DNA of 64,000 nucleotides, taken from NCBI GenBank assembly GCA_963921825.1, contig OY997592.1, forward strand, positions 20,091,432-20,155,431, in the 5' to 3' direction. A program made the translations under genes and the position numbers. The notes beneath the pieces are model-generated. The model was not told where the DNA came from. It ran no database searches and saw nothing but the letters and a program-made list of their open reading frames with translations. This document shows, piece by piece, positions 1 to 11,186 of the stretch. Position 1 is the stretch's first letter, and each line of letters opens with the position of its first letter. The DNA is from Erodium maritimum. Its lineage: Eukaryota > Streptophyta > Magnoliopsida > Geraniales > Geraniaceae.

Positions 1-201
1 TCTTCGTCCTCTTCATCGGAAACAAAATTTTCTTCAAGTTCTCTTGTTTCTTCATTTGTCAAACCCTCGGAACCCACATCATTGATCGTATTTTCATCTC
101 CACCACCACCATAAACAAACCACTCTTGTGCATTACTAGCATCATTAGAAATAAGAACATCCACGTTCTTTTCAAATTGTTTTCTCCTTTTGTTCCAAAT
201 C
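1..201 (-). pseudogene. hAT transposase, C-terminal tail (fragment)
   Basis: Reading the minus strand from the left LINE target-site duplication to the window edge gives an open stretch. It starts with the end of a V-Q-F-N-S-L-like segment, continues through WNKRRKQFEKN, and becomes very acidic near the edge. Such a basic segment followed by an acidic tail is usual just after the hAT dimerisation domain. It continues the frame of the hAT fragment at 2197-3827 once the LINE insertion is taken out. The gene runs off the window, so its true end is not seen. The hAT assignment rests on this continuity with the larger piece. Confidence 0.75.
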
Positions 202-218
202 AAAGAATTAAATTGGAC
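202..218. repeat. 17-bp target-site duplication, left copy (LINE insertion)
   Basis: The 17-bp sequence AAAGAATTAAATTGGAC is repeated exactly at 2180-2196. It flanks the poly(A)-tailed element between them, which is the mark of target-primed reverse transcription. Confidence 0.93.
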
Positions 219-232
219 GTGGTGGAGTGAAC

Positions 233-2023
233 ATGAAAGGCTCTCAACTCCCCAGTAAGCTTCAAGAGTTTTACTCCTTTTGCTTTGGCCTCTTGTCTCT
301 GTACAAGGAATTTCAGACCATTGTTCCACCTACAAAGTTTCGTCGGGCAAAGCGTGTTGTGATGGATCGCGGCAAGACCAAATCTTCGGCAGCAAAAGAG
401 GTGGGAAGACAGGCTACTGGTGGTGGTGTGCCGGAGACGCGCCGTCGGGGTGCTAATCCGGTTCCTACAACAGAGGCGGAGAGGCAGGCTACTAGTGGTG
501 GTGTGCCGGACACGCGTCATCGGGGTGCTCATCCGGCTCCTACAACAGAGGCGGAGAGGCAGGTTGAAGCTGCGTTTATCCCGATCCCTCTGAAACCAAC
601 GGAGCCGATCAGAATCTCAGATGCAGTGGGTCGCCGCCGGAAAACTGCGACTCGTTTCGAAGTGAGTACAACTGAACTGTACGTTTGAAACCTCCCCTAC
701 CCCGTGCCGGAAGAATGGTTCCAGGCCAGGCTTGCAGAGTTTGGCGACATCGTGTCCTTTTCTCTGCTGAAAAGAGCAAACAAAAAAGGGTTATTCTTTG
801 GTTTTGTTCGTTTTTCGACACCCGCTGCTGCGCCCCTGGCTTTCAAGAGCTTGAATGAGGTTCAGGTGAAGGGCCATGTTCTTTTCGTGGCCTTTTCCTG
901 ACGCCGAGTGCGTTTTCCGGTGCCTGAACCAGACGGTATTGCAAAACAGAGCATCGACTCTGTTCTGAAGGTTGATGGTATTCCTGGTTCTGTTGATCCA
1001 AATCAGACGGAGGCTACTAGGAACGCCGGGTGTTTGACGTCTCCGGTGAGAGATGCAGGTGGATCTGGAGAACAGAGTGTTAGCTCTGTTTTGCGAGCTG
1101 CTCTGGAAGCTCGAGCCGGGAAAGTGGTTCAGTAGTCTGTTGAGGGGCAGGAGTCTCCGCATGAAGTCCAGACCCGATCGGCGTCAATGTTCTCATCGCC
1201 GTCGTCTCGCAAGGATTACGGCTAGCTCTGTTCTGGTCCTGTCACTCCCGTACCCGTCGTTCATTCCGTGATTCAAGGGGGATCAATACCAAGAGAGATC
1301 CATTCGAATTCAATTTCGAATCAATCCAAATCTCCTGATCCGGGAGTCTTGCCTTCAGTTCCGGACACGACATCGTCTTCGTCGACATTGTGTCAAGCCA
1401 AGGGTTGCGGGCGCTCAAGTGGTTCTGGAGATGAAGTGGGCCTGCGTGTTGGGGCTGATCCCTTAAGGGCGTGTGGGCCTGGTTTGGAGGGTTTTTTAAA
1501 CCCATCTACTAAGACCCATTTGTTTTCCCACGACGAACCAAGTTTGGGTACCATCTTTAATCGTCTTGGGCAGGCTCTTGGTTCGGCCTCTCAGAGCTCG
1601 GGCCCGGTGCTAGACAACCTTCATCGGGTTGGTGAACCGCTTCGGGAAGTCGGTTTTCAAGGAAGTCCTTGGAAGGAAGCCTTGGAAAAACCGGTGCCAA
1701 AGAAACATGGTCGTCCAAAGAAGGGTTCCTTGAAGGTGAATGCTCTACCCACCGTGGTCTATCAGACAAGAGCTAGGACCTCTACTGATAGAGGGGATAC
1801 CACGGGGTGCTTTATGGTGGACATCGCCAAAAAGGATAGCACGGGTATTTGGACTCACAGCTCGAAAGTTGGCCATAAACATGTTGATCTATGTGCTTTA
1901 GTGCTCGAGAAGGACGCCAAGGGCAGGAAGAACAAGGAGTGTATGGAACCGACTTCGGATCTTGATTTAACGCCTGTTCAAGTTTCTAATCGGTTCACTT
2001 GTTTGAATCCGGATAGGAAATAG
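233..2023 (+). pseudogene. RRM-containing ORF1 protein of the half-LINE (four in-frame stops)
   Basis: A single frame runs about 597 codons from ATG233 to TAG at 2021, broken only by stops at 686 (TGA), 899 (TGA), 1133 (TAG) and 1223 (TAG). The N-terminal part has two direct copies of a 25-residue repeat (starting RQATGGGVPET and RQATSGGVPDT). Next comes an RNA-recognition motif: RNP2 of the form LYV-x-NLP, where x is the TGA at 686, and RNP1 GLFFGFVRF at about 791-817. The C-terminal half is low-complexity with a basic patch KKHGRPKKG near 1700. RRM ORF1 proteins of plant L1 elements are thought to bind element RNA as a chaperone. TGA from CGA and TAG from CAG both fit C-to-T change. No zinc knuckle was found. 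Confidence 0.85.
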
Positions 2024-2152
2024 GAAAGACATATTTTTTGTTTTTCTCCTATCATGTTTTTTTTGCTCTTTTTGGAGCTGGTGTTGGTTTGAGGAAAGGA
2101 TCCTTTCGGATACTTTCCTGCTTTGTTCTATAGCTTTATAGAACATTTGCTT

Positions 2153-2158
2153 AATAAA
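2153..2158 (+). terminator. Polyadenylation signal AATAAA of the half-LINE
   Basis: AATAAA lies about 15 bases before the A tract that ends the element, the expected spacing for mRNA 3' end formation. Confidence 0.7.
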
Positions 2159-2179
2159 ATTCTTAGCCTATCAAAAAAA

Positions 2180-2196
2180 AAAGAATTAAATTGGAC
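2180..2196. repeat. 17-bp target-site duplication, right copy (LINE insertion)
   Basis: Exact copy of 202-218, directly after the A tract. The first A may belong to the tail, so the duplication is 16 or 17 bp. Confidence 0.93.
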
Positions 2197-3827
2197 AAAA
2201 ACTAGGTTCATCACCCTTGTTGCATCAAGCCTATTTCTCTTCTCTGTATGAATCTAGTTTAATAATAACGAAAACAAATTAAAAATAAATAATAAAGTGA
2301 CAAGAAATTTAGCAACAAATACAATTTTATTATTGTATACTACCCCCTCAAACGCACTCCAAGATCTTTCACATCCGGATGAACTTGTTGTCAAACCAAG
2401 CACTCTTATAGCGAAACGTTGCAAGTTTGGCACATGACCCCCATAAACTTTCCACCAAAAAACTACAAAAATATCCAATAAGGCAATAAATATTATTACT
2501 TTATAAAATGTCTATAAAATCAATATAATTATAAAGTAGTAAGTAATTAAAAAAAATATTGTTACTCGGATTATATTTTGCAATATCTTGTGAACATGCT
2601 CTCAACGCACTAGATTTGCCAAATAGACCATCCTTGTTTATATATACGATGAGCTCATTCTGTAACACCGCATCCACGATCTCCAAATTGTTAGAATACA
2701 TCCTTTCCAAACACTCTAGTAGTCCATTCATCATCATCAAGTCATTTGGCTGCTCTTTTTGGTATGCGTAACATGGGTTCAAGAGGTAAGTCGCCATATG
2801 CAATGGACTATCAAGTCGTCCGAGAGATTTCCTATCAATTATCTCACAATATTGACGATAGTGAATTTCTTGAGTAAACACACTTTTAATCTTTTCTTTG
2901 GCTTTGAGCATCTCTCCATACACAAAACCCATTTATGGTTTTTGATCTCCATCAACAATGCGAAGCACTTCGAACAAAGGTTCAAACACCTTAAGACATA
3001 TATCCAAAGCAGACCAAAAGGTCAAGTTCAACACAATATTCATCGCCGCTTTCCCTTTTGAACTCTTTGCATGTTTGGTGTCATTCCATTCCGGACTTGT
3101 AACCATAATTCTCAACATATCTTTCTTGTCCCTCAAACTTTTTAAAGTAAGAAAATTGGTTGCAAATCTAGTCACACCCGTCCTCACGATTTCTCCCTTG
3201 TTCGTGAACTTCCTCATCAAAAACAAAGTTTTGTGATGAGAATAAATATAGGTAGTAAAACTCCTTGCCTTCTCAATGACGGTCTTAAATGTTGTTGTTG
3301 TACCTATTTCATGGAGCATGAAATTTATGGTGTGAGCTGCACATGAAGTCCAAAATATGGACGGTCTCTTCTCCTTAAGCAAATCTTTTGCCGCCATATT
3401 GTTGGAAGCATTGTCCATCACAACTTGTACAATATTTTCAGGGCCAATTTCTTCAATCCACTTATCCACATAATCAAAAATGAATTGACCAGTGTGCGAA
3501 TCATTTGAAGCTTCCATTGATGAAAGAAATGTCGTTCCTTCTGAACAATTAACACATATATTCATTATGCTTCTTCTTCTACGATCTCTCCAAGCATCGG
3601 TCATAATTGAGCAACCATTCTTCTTCCATTCCTCTTCTTGTTTTAACAATAGGCTCTTGGTTCTTTGAACTTCATTCTTCAAGAGCGGCCCACTTAATTG
3701 GTATCGACTTGGTGGTCTAAATCCCGGACCCAATTGCCCAACCAACTCAGTAAACTGAATAAAACTATCATGCTCAATTGCATTGAAAGCAATACCGGCT
3801 TCATACATCCATCTAGCCCAGAGTTAT
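2197..3827 (-). pseudogene. hAT transposase, central and C-terminal part
   Basis: From 3808 leftwards the minus strand encodes a transposase of the plant hAT type with DUF659-like sequence. Visible marks are the GC.IMTDAW.D..RR block, FDYVDKWIEEIG, VVMDNASNN, and FWTSCAAHTINFML. Farther left come MATYLLNPCYAYQ (about 2770) and the dimerisation segment VLGLTTSSSGCERSWSAFEGV (about 2345-2415). hAT transposases cut and paste DNA using an RNase H-like domain. The frame is broken: at least one stop or intron separates the blocks between 2480 and 2940. The protein is cut on the left by the half-LINE and on the right by the Gypsy element. The N-terminal BED finger lies at 24,028-24,900. Confidence 0.85.
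3823..3827. repeat. Gypsy target-site duplication, left (GTTAT)
   Basis: GTTAT precedes the LTR. The matching flank at 24028-24032 is GTTGT, four of five bases identical, as expected for a 5-bp duplication with one later mutation. Confidence 0.65.
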
Positions 3828-4100
3828 TGTCACGCCCAAAATTCAGTAGAACCGAACCCGGAACGCGAACTTTAAAACAATAAAACATTTCAAGCATTTT
3901 TAAATAAATCATTTAAAACCACCAATTACTTAAACAAAATCATTATTTACAACTCAAAAGTACGTCCCAACAAGTGGAAAAAAGCAAAGTGTACGTCGCT
4001 AGACTCAAAGGAAAAACCCGGACTCCGCTCCTAGCTCTTCAAGCTTCGAGAGCTCACCTAGTCCATCCCGCAACCGGTACCTGTAGGAAAAGCAGCTAGG

Positions 4101-4118
4101 GGTGAGCGTTCGCTCACC
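4101..4118 (-). promoter_or_regulatory. Conserved LTR stem-loop (8-bp arms, 2-nt loop)
   Basis: In element sense GGTGAGCG-AA-CGCTCACC, a perfect 8-bp stem. It lies 273 bases from the LTR 3' end, as does the copy at 21362-21379. Related stem-loops occur at the same place in other LTR families of this window. The function is not known; see findings. Confidence 0.6.
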
Positions 4119-4379
4119 ACCACGGATAAAAGACTGACTACGGCATACTTAGCAGACAATGCCGGTAACACCAACAACAACCCGACTAACACACACCAAC
4201 AGTTACTTTCCTCAACCGACTCAACACTCGGACCCGTAATGTACACCCGACACAACGATTACGACCTCTTCCAAGGACACGAAAGATAACCACGCAACAC
4301 CCAAGATCACAAGGGAACGCACACCAAACAAGATCGCAAAGGATCGCACTCCAGTTGCTCGGTAACCCCCTGCCCTTTT

Positions 4380-4590
4380 CCCAACGCGACGGTTGGATCA
4401 GGCGGCCGACCTGTCGCACTTTTCCCAATGCGACGGTTGGATCAGGCTGTCGACCTGTCGCACTTTTCCCGACCCCAATCGGATAGGCTGTCGACCTAAT
4501 GCTCTTTTCCCAACGCGACGGTTGGATCAGGCAGTCGACATGTCGCACTTTTCCAGACACAAAATCGGATCAGGCTGTCGACCTGTCACT
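4380..4590. repeat. Minisatellite in Gypsy LTR (CGACGGTTGGATCAGGC units)
   Basis: Four to five imperfect units of about 45-60 bp carrying GGTTGGATCAGGC, GTCGACCTGTCGCAC and TTTTCCC. The block recurs in the 5' LTR (about 21640-21850) and in the solo LTR (about 39525-39740). Confidence 0.75.
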
Positions 4591-4669
4591 CACCAACCCC
4601 AGGTAACCACAATCACAATCACAGGCAAAGTTCAACAAACAACAACAACACCGGTTTGACACTCCACAG

Positions 4670-5080
4670 GCACTCATGGCCACCCAAGACACCAACGGTA
4701 AAACACGGGTTCAGCAACCCCACGGGCACTCAAGGCCACTAAAAACACCAACGGTAGAACACGGGTTCAACAACCCCACGGGCACTCAAGGCCACCCAAA
4801 GCACCAACGGTAGAACACAGATTCAACAACCCCACGGGCACTCATGGCCACCCAAGACACCAAAAGTAAAGACACAGGTTCAACAACCCCACGGGCACTC
4901 ATGGCCACCCAAGACACCAACAGTAAAGACACGGGCTCTCATGGCCACCCAAGACACAATAGTAAAATACGGGCTCTCATGGCCACCCAAGACACGAACA
5001 TTAAAGTACGGGCTCTCATGTCCACCCAAGACACAAACATTAAAGTACGGGCTATCATGGCCACCCAAGACACAAATTAA
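4670..5080. repeat. Minisatellite in Gypsy LTR (GGCCACCCAAGACACCAA units)
   Basis: About nine imperfect units of 38-60 bp built around GGCACTCATGGCCACCCAAG and GGGTTCAACAACCCCACGGG. The number of units differs between the LTR copies, one block having an extra short unit. Open frames across it are by-products of the repeat. Confidence 0.8.
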
Positions 5081-6807
5081 ACTATCAACCTCCGGGCATA
5101 ACCAAATGCCTCCAGTAAATCTAATATCGAAAGTTCACTGCTCCTACGACACTACTAAGTGTCACATGCATTTCTATTGTTCGATACGTTCCCGTATCAT
5201 ACGGCACCACCCAGTGTCGCCTGCCTTTCTAATATTCGATAAACCTACTTAACCCACGACACCCAAGTGTCACATGCATTTCTACTGTTAACTTTCCCTA
5301 GTCAGGGCCGAGATCCGGCTACTTTTCACTACCTCGTAAGCTTTCTCAAAAGCGCACAAACAAGCTCCGGCGTGATCTCGATCACTCGCCTAGCTTTCCC
5401 TTTCCTCTGTCTGCGGCACGATCTAATAAGAACACAATTTTATATACTTTTAAGCTTGCAGGCATAAACTGAATTTTAATAAACTTGACGCCCAAAAGTA
5501 ACCCCGACAATGTCGATCACTCCCAAACTTCCCAATTACTCGACATGGTCGATGATGGACCCGGAAAAGCCCGATTCGCCCGACATGGCGAATCTGCCCG
5601 GGTTTTGAAAACGTCCTTCCTGAGCTCCGAAAATTCCCGTTTTCGTCTCTACGGTCTTAGAATAATTCAAGGGTTCCTAGGCACTCGACGGAATCAAATT
5701 CCGACTTCCGAGTAATTTAATTTGCGTTTGAAGTTTCTAAACCCGTCAATTACAACTTTTACAATTTAATTCCAAATTTCAATCTGGGTGTAGATTAATG
5801 ACTCGGGGAACGTCCTAAACCACCCAAACACGAAACCCGAATACCCGAGCACGTGGGCCCCACCCGGCCAACCTTGGCCGTGGGTGGCTAGGGCTAAATT
5901 GGGCCCGGCTCACCATGGTGGTGGCCGGCCCTAGCTCCGGCCAGCCACTCCATGGCCGGCCAACCACCATACACGGTGGCCGGAGCTCCCCCCGAGCCTC
6001 CGGTCACCGGAAAACGTCATCTCTTCGCTCCAAAACACCTCCAACAAACCCCACACCTCAACTCATCCAATTTCAACCCATTTCAATCCAAACCCTAATT
6101 TTTAAACTTAACAAAACGAGAATCGGTTAGGTGCTCACCGTAGAGAATGACGGTGTAAGCTTGAATCTTCTATCGTTGAGACGATCCAATAGTTTGATGC
6201 TCGTGAATAGTGGCAAGAACCCCCAACCCTCTTTTTTTTTATCTCCCTTTCTTCTCTCTTCTTTCTCTTTCTAAAACTCCTTCTTTTTCTCCTTTTTTTT
6301 GAACAAGGCCGAACCCCCCTCCTTTTCTAGTCTTCTTGTTTTGCCCCAAAAACCTAACACCACCACTTGTTTGACAAGTGGCAAGTGGGTCCCACACCTT
6401 TTTGGAAAATATCTTCTAGATATTTTCCAATCAGATTCGCGAAAGTCGGACGTTTCGGGCCCCGAACGAGCACTTTTTCCAAGAATTTACGAAACTTCAT
6501 GGGCTACAAGGAAACGGATCAACTAAGACCTCTGCGACGATGGATAATCTTTTTGGATCCAAAACGGTTCCCGAATGGACCAAAACGTCGCTCGGTTGAC
6601 TTTTCCAGCGAAAAGTCAACATTTCCCAAATTGGTCAGAAAGTTGCCCTGAGTCCCCCGGAACTCACTTTGGTCGATATCGGGGTCAACTTAAGTCCGGT
6701 ATGACTCTCGGGGTCAAATTCAGGTTCATTTAAGTGTCTGTCTAAATTTTTTAAATTTTCCTGTTTTTCGCAGATTTGACTGGCGTTGACCGGGAGTGGT
6801 TATTACA

Positions 6808-6825
6808 ATCTACCCCCCTTAAAGG
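6808..6825 (-). other. Polypurine tract of the Gypsy element
   Basis: In element sense AAGGGGGGTAGAT directly precedes the 3' LTR, the position and composition expected of the plus-strand primer. Confidence 0.75.
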
Positions 6826-6858
6826 AATTTCGTCCGCGAAATTTAAAACAGACGTACC

Positions 6859-9485
6859 TCAGGAGTCGAACAACGCGGGGTACTTCGCGCGAACCTCGTC
6901 CTTGCGCTCCCAAGTCGACTCAGCCCCGTGATGCCTCCACTGCACCCGTACTATGCGGATAACCTTGCCACGCAAGACATGCTCTCGTGTGTCCATGATC
7001 CGAACCGGCTGCTCCTCATATGAGACATCGTCAGCCACCTCGATATCTGTCCACTCAATGACGTGGGAGGGGTCCGCATTGTACTGCCGCAACTGGGACA
7101 CGTGGAAGACGTTATGAACTCTCCCAAGTTGCGGTGGTAACGCCAGACGATAAGCCACTGCTCCCACTCTGCTCAAGATCTCGAACGGGCCAATGTATCG
7201 CGGGGCTAACTTGCCCCCGCTGCGTCTGAACCGTACCAGTCCCTTCCTCGGGCTCACCTTCAGGAACACGTGATCCCCGACTGCGAACTCAAGAGGTTGA
7301 CGCCGTCTGTCGGCGTAGCTCTTCTGCCGAATCTGTGCAGCCTTCAACCGCTCGCGTATCAGCGCGACCTTCTCTGTCGTCTCTCTGACAAGATCTAGCC
7401 CCAGCAGACTCTTGTCCCCCACCTCTTCCCAACACACTGGCAATCGACACGGCCTCCCATACAACGCTTCGAACGGTGCCATCCCAATACTGGCCTGGAA
7501 GCTGTTGTTGTAGGCGAACTCGACCAACGGCAGGTGGGTCTCCCACGATCCTCTGAAGTCCAGCACACATGCCCGCAACATGTCTTCCAAGATCTGAATA
7601 GTGTGCTCGGACTGACCGTCTGTCTGGGGATGGTGTGCTGTACTTAGTAGAACCTCGGTCCCCAACGCGGTCTACAGACTCAGCCAAAATCTGGACGTGA
7701 AACGAGGATCCCTGTCAGACACTATCGACACAGGGACCCCATGGAGACGCACTATCTCCAGAATGTACATGTTGCTCAACTTGTCGACCGGATCAGTCAT
7801 CCTCATAGCCAAGAAATGGGCGGACTTGGTCAACCGATCGACTACTACCCATACAGCGTCGTGTCCCTTCGGCGATCTCGGCAGCCCACACACGAAGTCC
7901 ATCGTGATATGCTCCCACTTCCACTGGGCAATCGGTAGTGGCTGCATCAATCCTGCGGGACGCTGATGTTCGGCCTTCACCTGCTGACAGACGAGACATC
8001 TCGTCACAAATTCTGCGACTGTTCTCCGCATCCCGCACCACCAGAAGTGCTGCCTGATGTCACGGTACATCTTGGTGCCCCCCCGGGTGCACTGTAAGAC
8101 GCGAATGATGTGACTCTCGCAACACGTCGTCCCTACAGTTTCCCGGCACGAACAACCCTCCTCGATACCGTAACCCTCAATCTGCACTGATCTCCCAACC
8201 CACCACCTCGTCACCGCTGACGACCCTCTCTCGGATCTCTGCCGTCTCGACGTCCTCCGACTGCGCCTCCAACACTTGGGCAAGTAGTGAGGGCTGAGCC
8301 ACCAATGAGCACATGGCCATGCCACCAGTAATCTCCTCTAGCTGAAGCCCGAACGTGCTCAGTTCCCCCATCATGTACCACTCTCGGACTGATATGCTAG
8401 CAAGACTCGGAACCGACTTCCTACTCAGGGCGTCGGCGACCACGTTCGCCTTACCCGGATGGTAGTGTAGGTCAAAGTCGTACTCCTCAAGTAGCTCCAT
8501 CCATCGCCGCTGGCGCATGTTTAGGTCTCGTTGGGAAAAGATGTACTTGAGACTCTTGTGATCCGAGAACACCTGAAATCCCACGCCGTACAGATAATAC
8601 CGCCATCCCTTTAGCGCGAACACGACTGCTGCTAGCTCCAGGTCATGGGTAGGATAGTTGCGCTCGTGTGTTTTCAACTGCCTGGAGCCATAAGCAACAA
8701 CTCTACCCAACTGCATCAGTACGCAGCCCAGTCCTTCCCCGGATGCATCACAATAGACCTCATACCCAATCCCTCGCTCTGTCACTACCAACACTGGAGC
8801 GGTAGTCAGACGAGTCTTCAATTCCGTGAACGCACGTTCACAATCCTCTGTCCACACAAACCCGACTCCCTTCCGCGTCAACAGAGTCATCGGCGCGGCT
8901 AGTCGAGCAAAGTCCTGGACAAATCGCCGATAATAACCTGCCAACCCTAGAAAGATGCGGATCTCGAAGACACTCGTAGGCCGTGCCCACTTCGGAACTG
9001 CGTCGATCTTCGACGGATCGACCAGTATACCGTCACGGGATACAATGTAACCGAGGAATTTTACCTCAGCGAGCCAAAACTCGCACTTCTCCAGGTTGGC
9101 ATATAGCTGATGCGTGCGTAGCAGGGTCAGAACAGTTCTCAGATGTACCTCATGTGCCGCCTCGCTCTGTGAATAGATCAAGATGTCGTCTACGAACACC
9201 ACCACAAACTGATCTAGGTACGGCCGGAATATACTGTTCATCAGATCCATGAACGCTGCAGGTGCGTTCGTCAGTCCAAACGGCATCACCAAGAACTCGT
9301 AATGCCCATAGCGTGTCCGGAATCTCGGACTCGCAACTGGTAATATCTGGATCGCAGATCGATCTTCGAGAACCATGCTGACCCTCTCAACTAGTCGAAC
9401 AAGTCATCGATCCTCGGCATCGAGTATCGGTTCTTCACCGTAACCCGGTTCAGCTTCCGGTAATCTATACACATCCGAAGCTCTC
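6859..9485 (-). pseudogene. Gypsy pol, C-terminal part: RT, RNase H, integrase, chromodomain-like end
   Basis: In minus-strand order: RT core ([12 protein letters not shown], then FVDDIL near 9190), RNase H ([24 protein letters not shown]), the junction motif ADALSRKS, and the integrase zinc finger (ESH..., CLVCQQVK). Then come the integrase core with D in [23 protein letters not shown], and E in the HPQTDGQSE region, GPFEILSRVG, and a chromodomain-like end (VRIMDTREHVLRGK to WERKDEVRAKYPALF). Damage seen: TAG in place of CAG near 9400 and near 7675, a small deletion with frameshift near 9330, and a frameshift at a C run near 8080 inside the zinc finger. The reverse transcriptase start lies across the Copia insertion at 17,947 onward. 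The element cannot encode a working polyprotein. Confidence 0.9.
9481..9485. repeat. Copia target-site duplication, left (CTCTC)
   Basis: CTCTC directly before the left Copia LTR matches CTCTC at 17947-17951 exactly. Confidence 0.93.
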
Positions 9486-11173
9486 TGTTAGTCTTAGTGC
9501 CCGTAGTTCAATCCTAAATGTCCAAATGTATATATCATCGTTAGCAATAAAATTAAAGCGGCTTTATATTACTTATGTGTTGGAGTAATATATCGATGTG
9601 TGCTCTGATCTATGCCCACCATGCGAATAGAACCATAGATCGAGATAGATCACACTCGATGGGTCCCTAGTCAACAAAGCTTCACTAGAAGCGACTAGTA
9701 TGAAAGATGGCTCTTTATGGCTTACGTTCTGTTAGTCATTGGAATGGGATTCCGGAGTCTGATCATAGATATCATGTGGGACATGATATTGGACGACCCA
9801 CCCTGAATATGTGCCATAGATTAAGTCATGAACATATTCAGTGTTGTAGCTTGTCATGTATCCTTAGACCAAGGAGTCTTTGTGATCGCTATGTAGTCAA
9901 CAACTGAGTTTGACCTGAGCCTAACGTTGTCCGTAACAGGGCTTCCATAACGGCCAGGATTGGCTTGGGGACGGGCTACATGAGTGACACGAAAGACGGC
10001 TAAGGGATTTATCCCTCATACTAAGGTATGGGAAAGATATCGGTTCTCGGCCACTTGATCGAGAGTGACTGGAAGAATAGCATGGCCATGCACATGATAC
10101 TGGGTATCATATCTTCAGTCATCTCACATATCAAGGAACGGTGATTGAGAATAATAAGGATGACGGCTCTATGCCTTATCTCAATCAGGATATCGGAGAT
10201 AAAAGGATAATGACAGGGACGACGGAAAGGTTAGAATCGACAGGGTCGATTCGTTATGTAGTGTCAGGCAATACTAAAGTCTCGTTAGTTGCCACTTAAA
10301 TAGGATCAAGTAAAATGGGATTTTACGTTGATCTATTGACATGCATAAACCTAAGGGTCACACCGGAGGATGAAACTCATTGACACATTTATGGAGAATG
10401 GCCAAAAGGGAGTTGTCTCGGGACATGACCAAAACTGGGTTTTGGGTCATGTGCCCGTAAGTGAATAGGACTTTACGGATCGAGACAAGGCTTGGAGTCT
10501 TGGGATTGATCGCGTCGGATAATGTTGGACATTTCCGGTATGGAAGGCATGGAGGCGATGAGCGAATCACGGGACCTCGTTGGAAATGGCCACGGGCCAT
10601 GTTCCAAGAAGCCCATGAAAGGCCCATGCAACCAAGGCCCATGGAACTAATTAATCAAGTCTTGATTAATTAGTACTAAGTAAGCAAGACAAGGATTAAG
10701 GTGTTGGTGATTCACCACCTAACCCAATCTTGTCTTGCCATACTTTGTCCTATTTACACCTTACTTGTCACCATGCTTGTCCCATGCCTTTAGTTGGACA
10801 AGTATGGGTTTTGTTATGTTTAAGTCATCTTTTTTCAACATAACAAACACTAGACAAGAATAGGAAACACATTTTCTCTCCCTCTTCCATGGCCATTTCG
10901 GGTTTGGCTAGTTTCCACCTCCATGTTTGTGTTCTTGAGTCCTCAAAGAGAAGAACTACGTGGCTTTGATTCCCAAGTGGATACGTAGGCGTCTTGGAGA
11001 CTCAAGCCAATCATTCGTTAACCGGTGTTCTTGTTTTGGTAAGAACTAGTGCTGAATTTTTCTCTTGTTAATCCATTCTTTGTTAGTTGTTTCATGGTTC
11101 TAATTGTCTCTTGGTTTTCATTGATTTTCCGCTGCGAGTTGGTTCATCTCCAACCCTACCTCGAGACCCAACA
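9486..11173 (+). repeat. Copia 5' LTR (1688 bp)
   Basis: Begins TGTTAGTCTTAG and ends CCCAACA. It is followed after one base by the primer binding site. Short open frames in it recur exactly in the other LTR and are not taken as genes. Confidence 0.95.
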
Positions 11174-11174
11174 G

Positions 11175-11186
11175 TGGTATCAGAGC
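11175..11186 (+). other. Copia primer binding site (initiator tRNA-Met)
   Basis: TGGTATCAGAGC, the plant initiator-methionine tRNA complement, one base after the LTR. Confidence 0.9.

Larger units (their letters stand above)
219..2179 (+). mobile_element. LINE-type retrotransposon, ORF1 only ('half-LINE'), inserted in hAT transposase
   Basis: A 1.96-kb insertion bounded by a perfect 17-bp target-site duplication (202-218 and 2180-2196). It has an AATAAA signal at 2153-2158 and ends in an A tract. The inside is one long ORF1-like frame (233-2023) and then a T-rich 3' UTR of plant L1 style. There is no endonuclease or reverse transcriptase. Because the ends are fixed by the duplication, the lack of ORF2 belongs to this copy and is not an effect of the window edge. 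Known background: one plant L1 subclade (BNR type) carries an RRM in ORF1. Inference: a non-autonomous ORF1-only element mobilised in trans. Since ATG233 lies 14 bases from the 5' border, some 5' truncation is possible. Confidence 0.88.
3828..6807 (-). repeat. Gypsy 3' LTR (2980 bp)
   Basis: In element sense the LTR runs from TGTAATAACC (at 6807) to GGGCGTGACA (at 3828). It holds the stem-loop at 4101-4118, two minisatellite blocks (4380-4590 and about 4670-5080), and a GC-rich stretch near 5850-6010 full of GGCCGG. Compared with the 5' LTR it has an extra unit of about 38 bp in the second minisatellite, which explains most of the 41-bp length difference. No host gene was seen in it. Confidence 0.92.

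Noticed and set aside
4844..5080. Open frame with repeated MATQDTN
   Set aside because: Product of the LTR minisatellite; the same frames appear shifted in other LTR copies.
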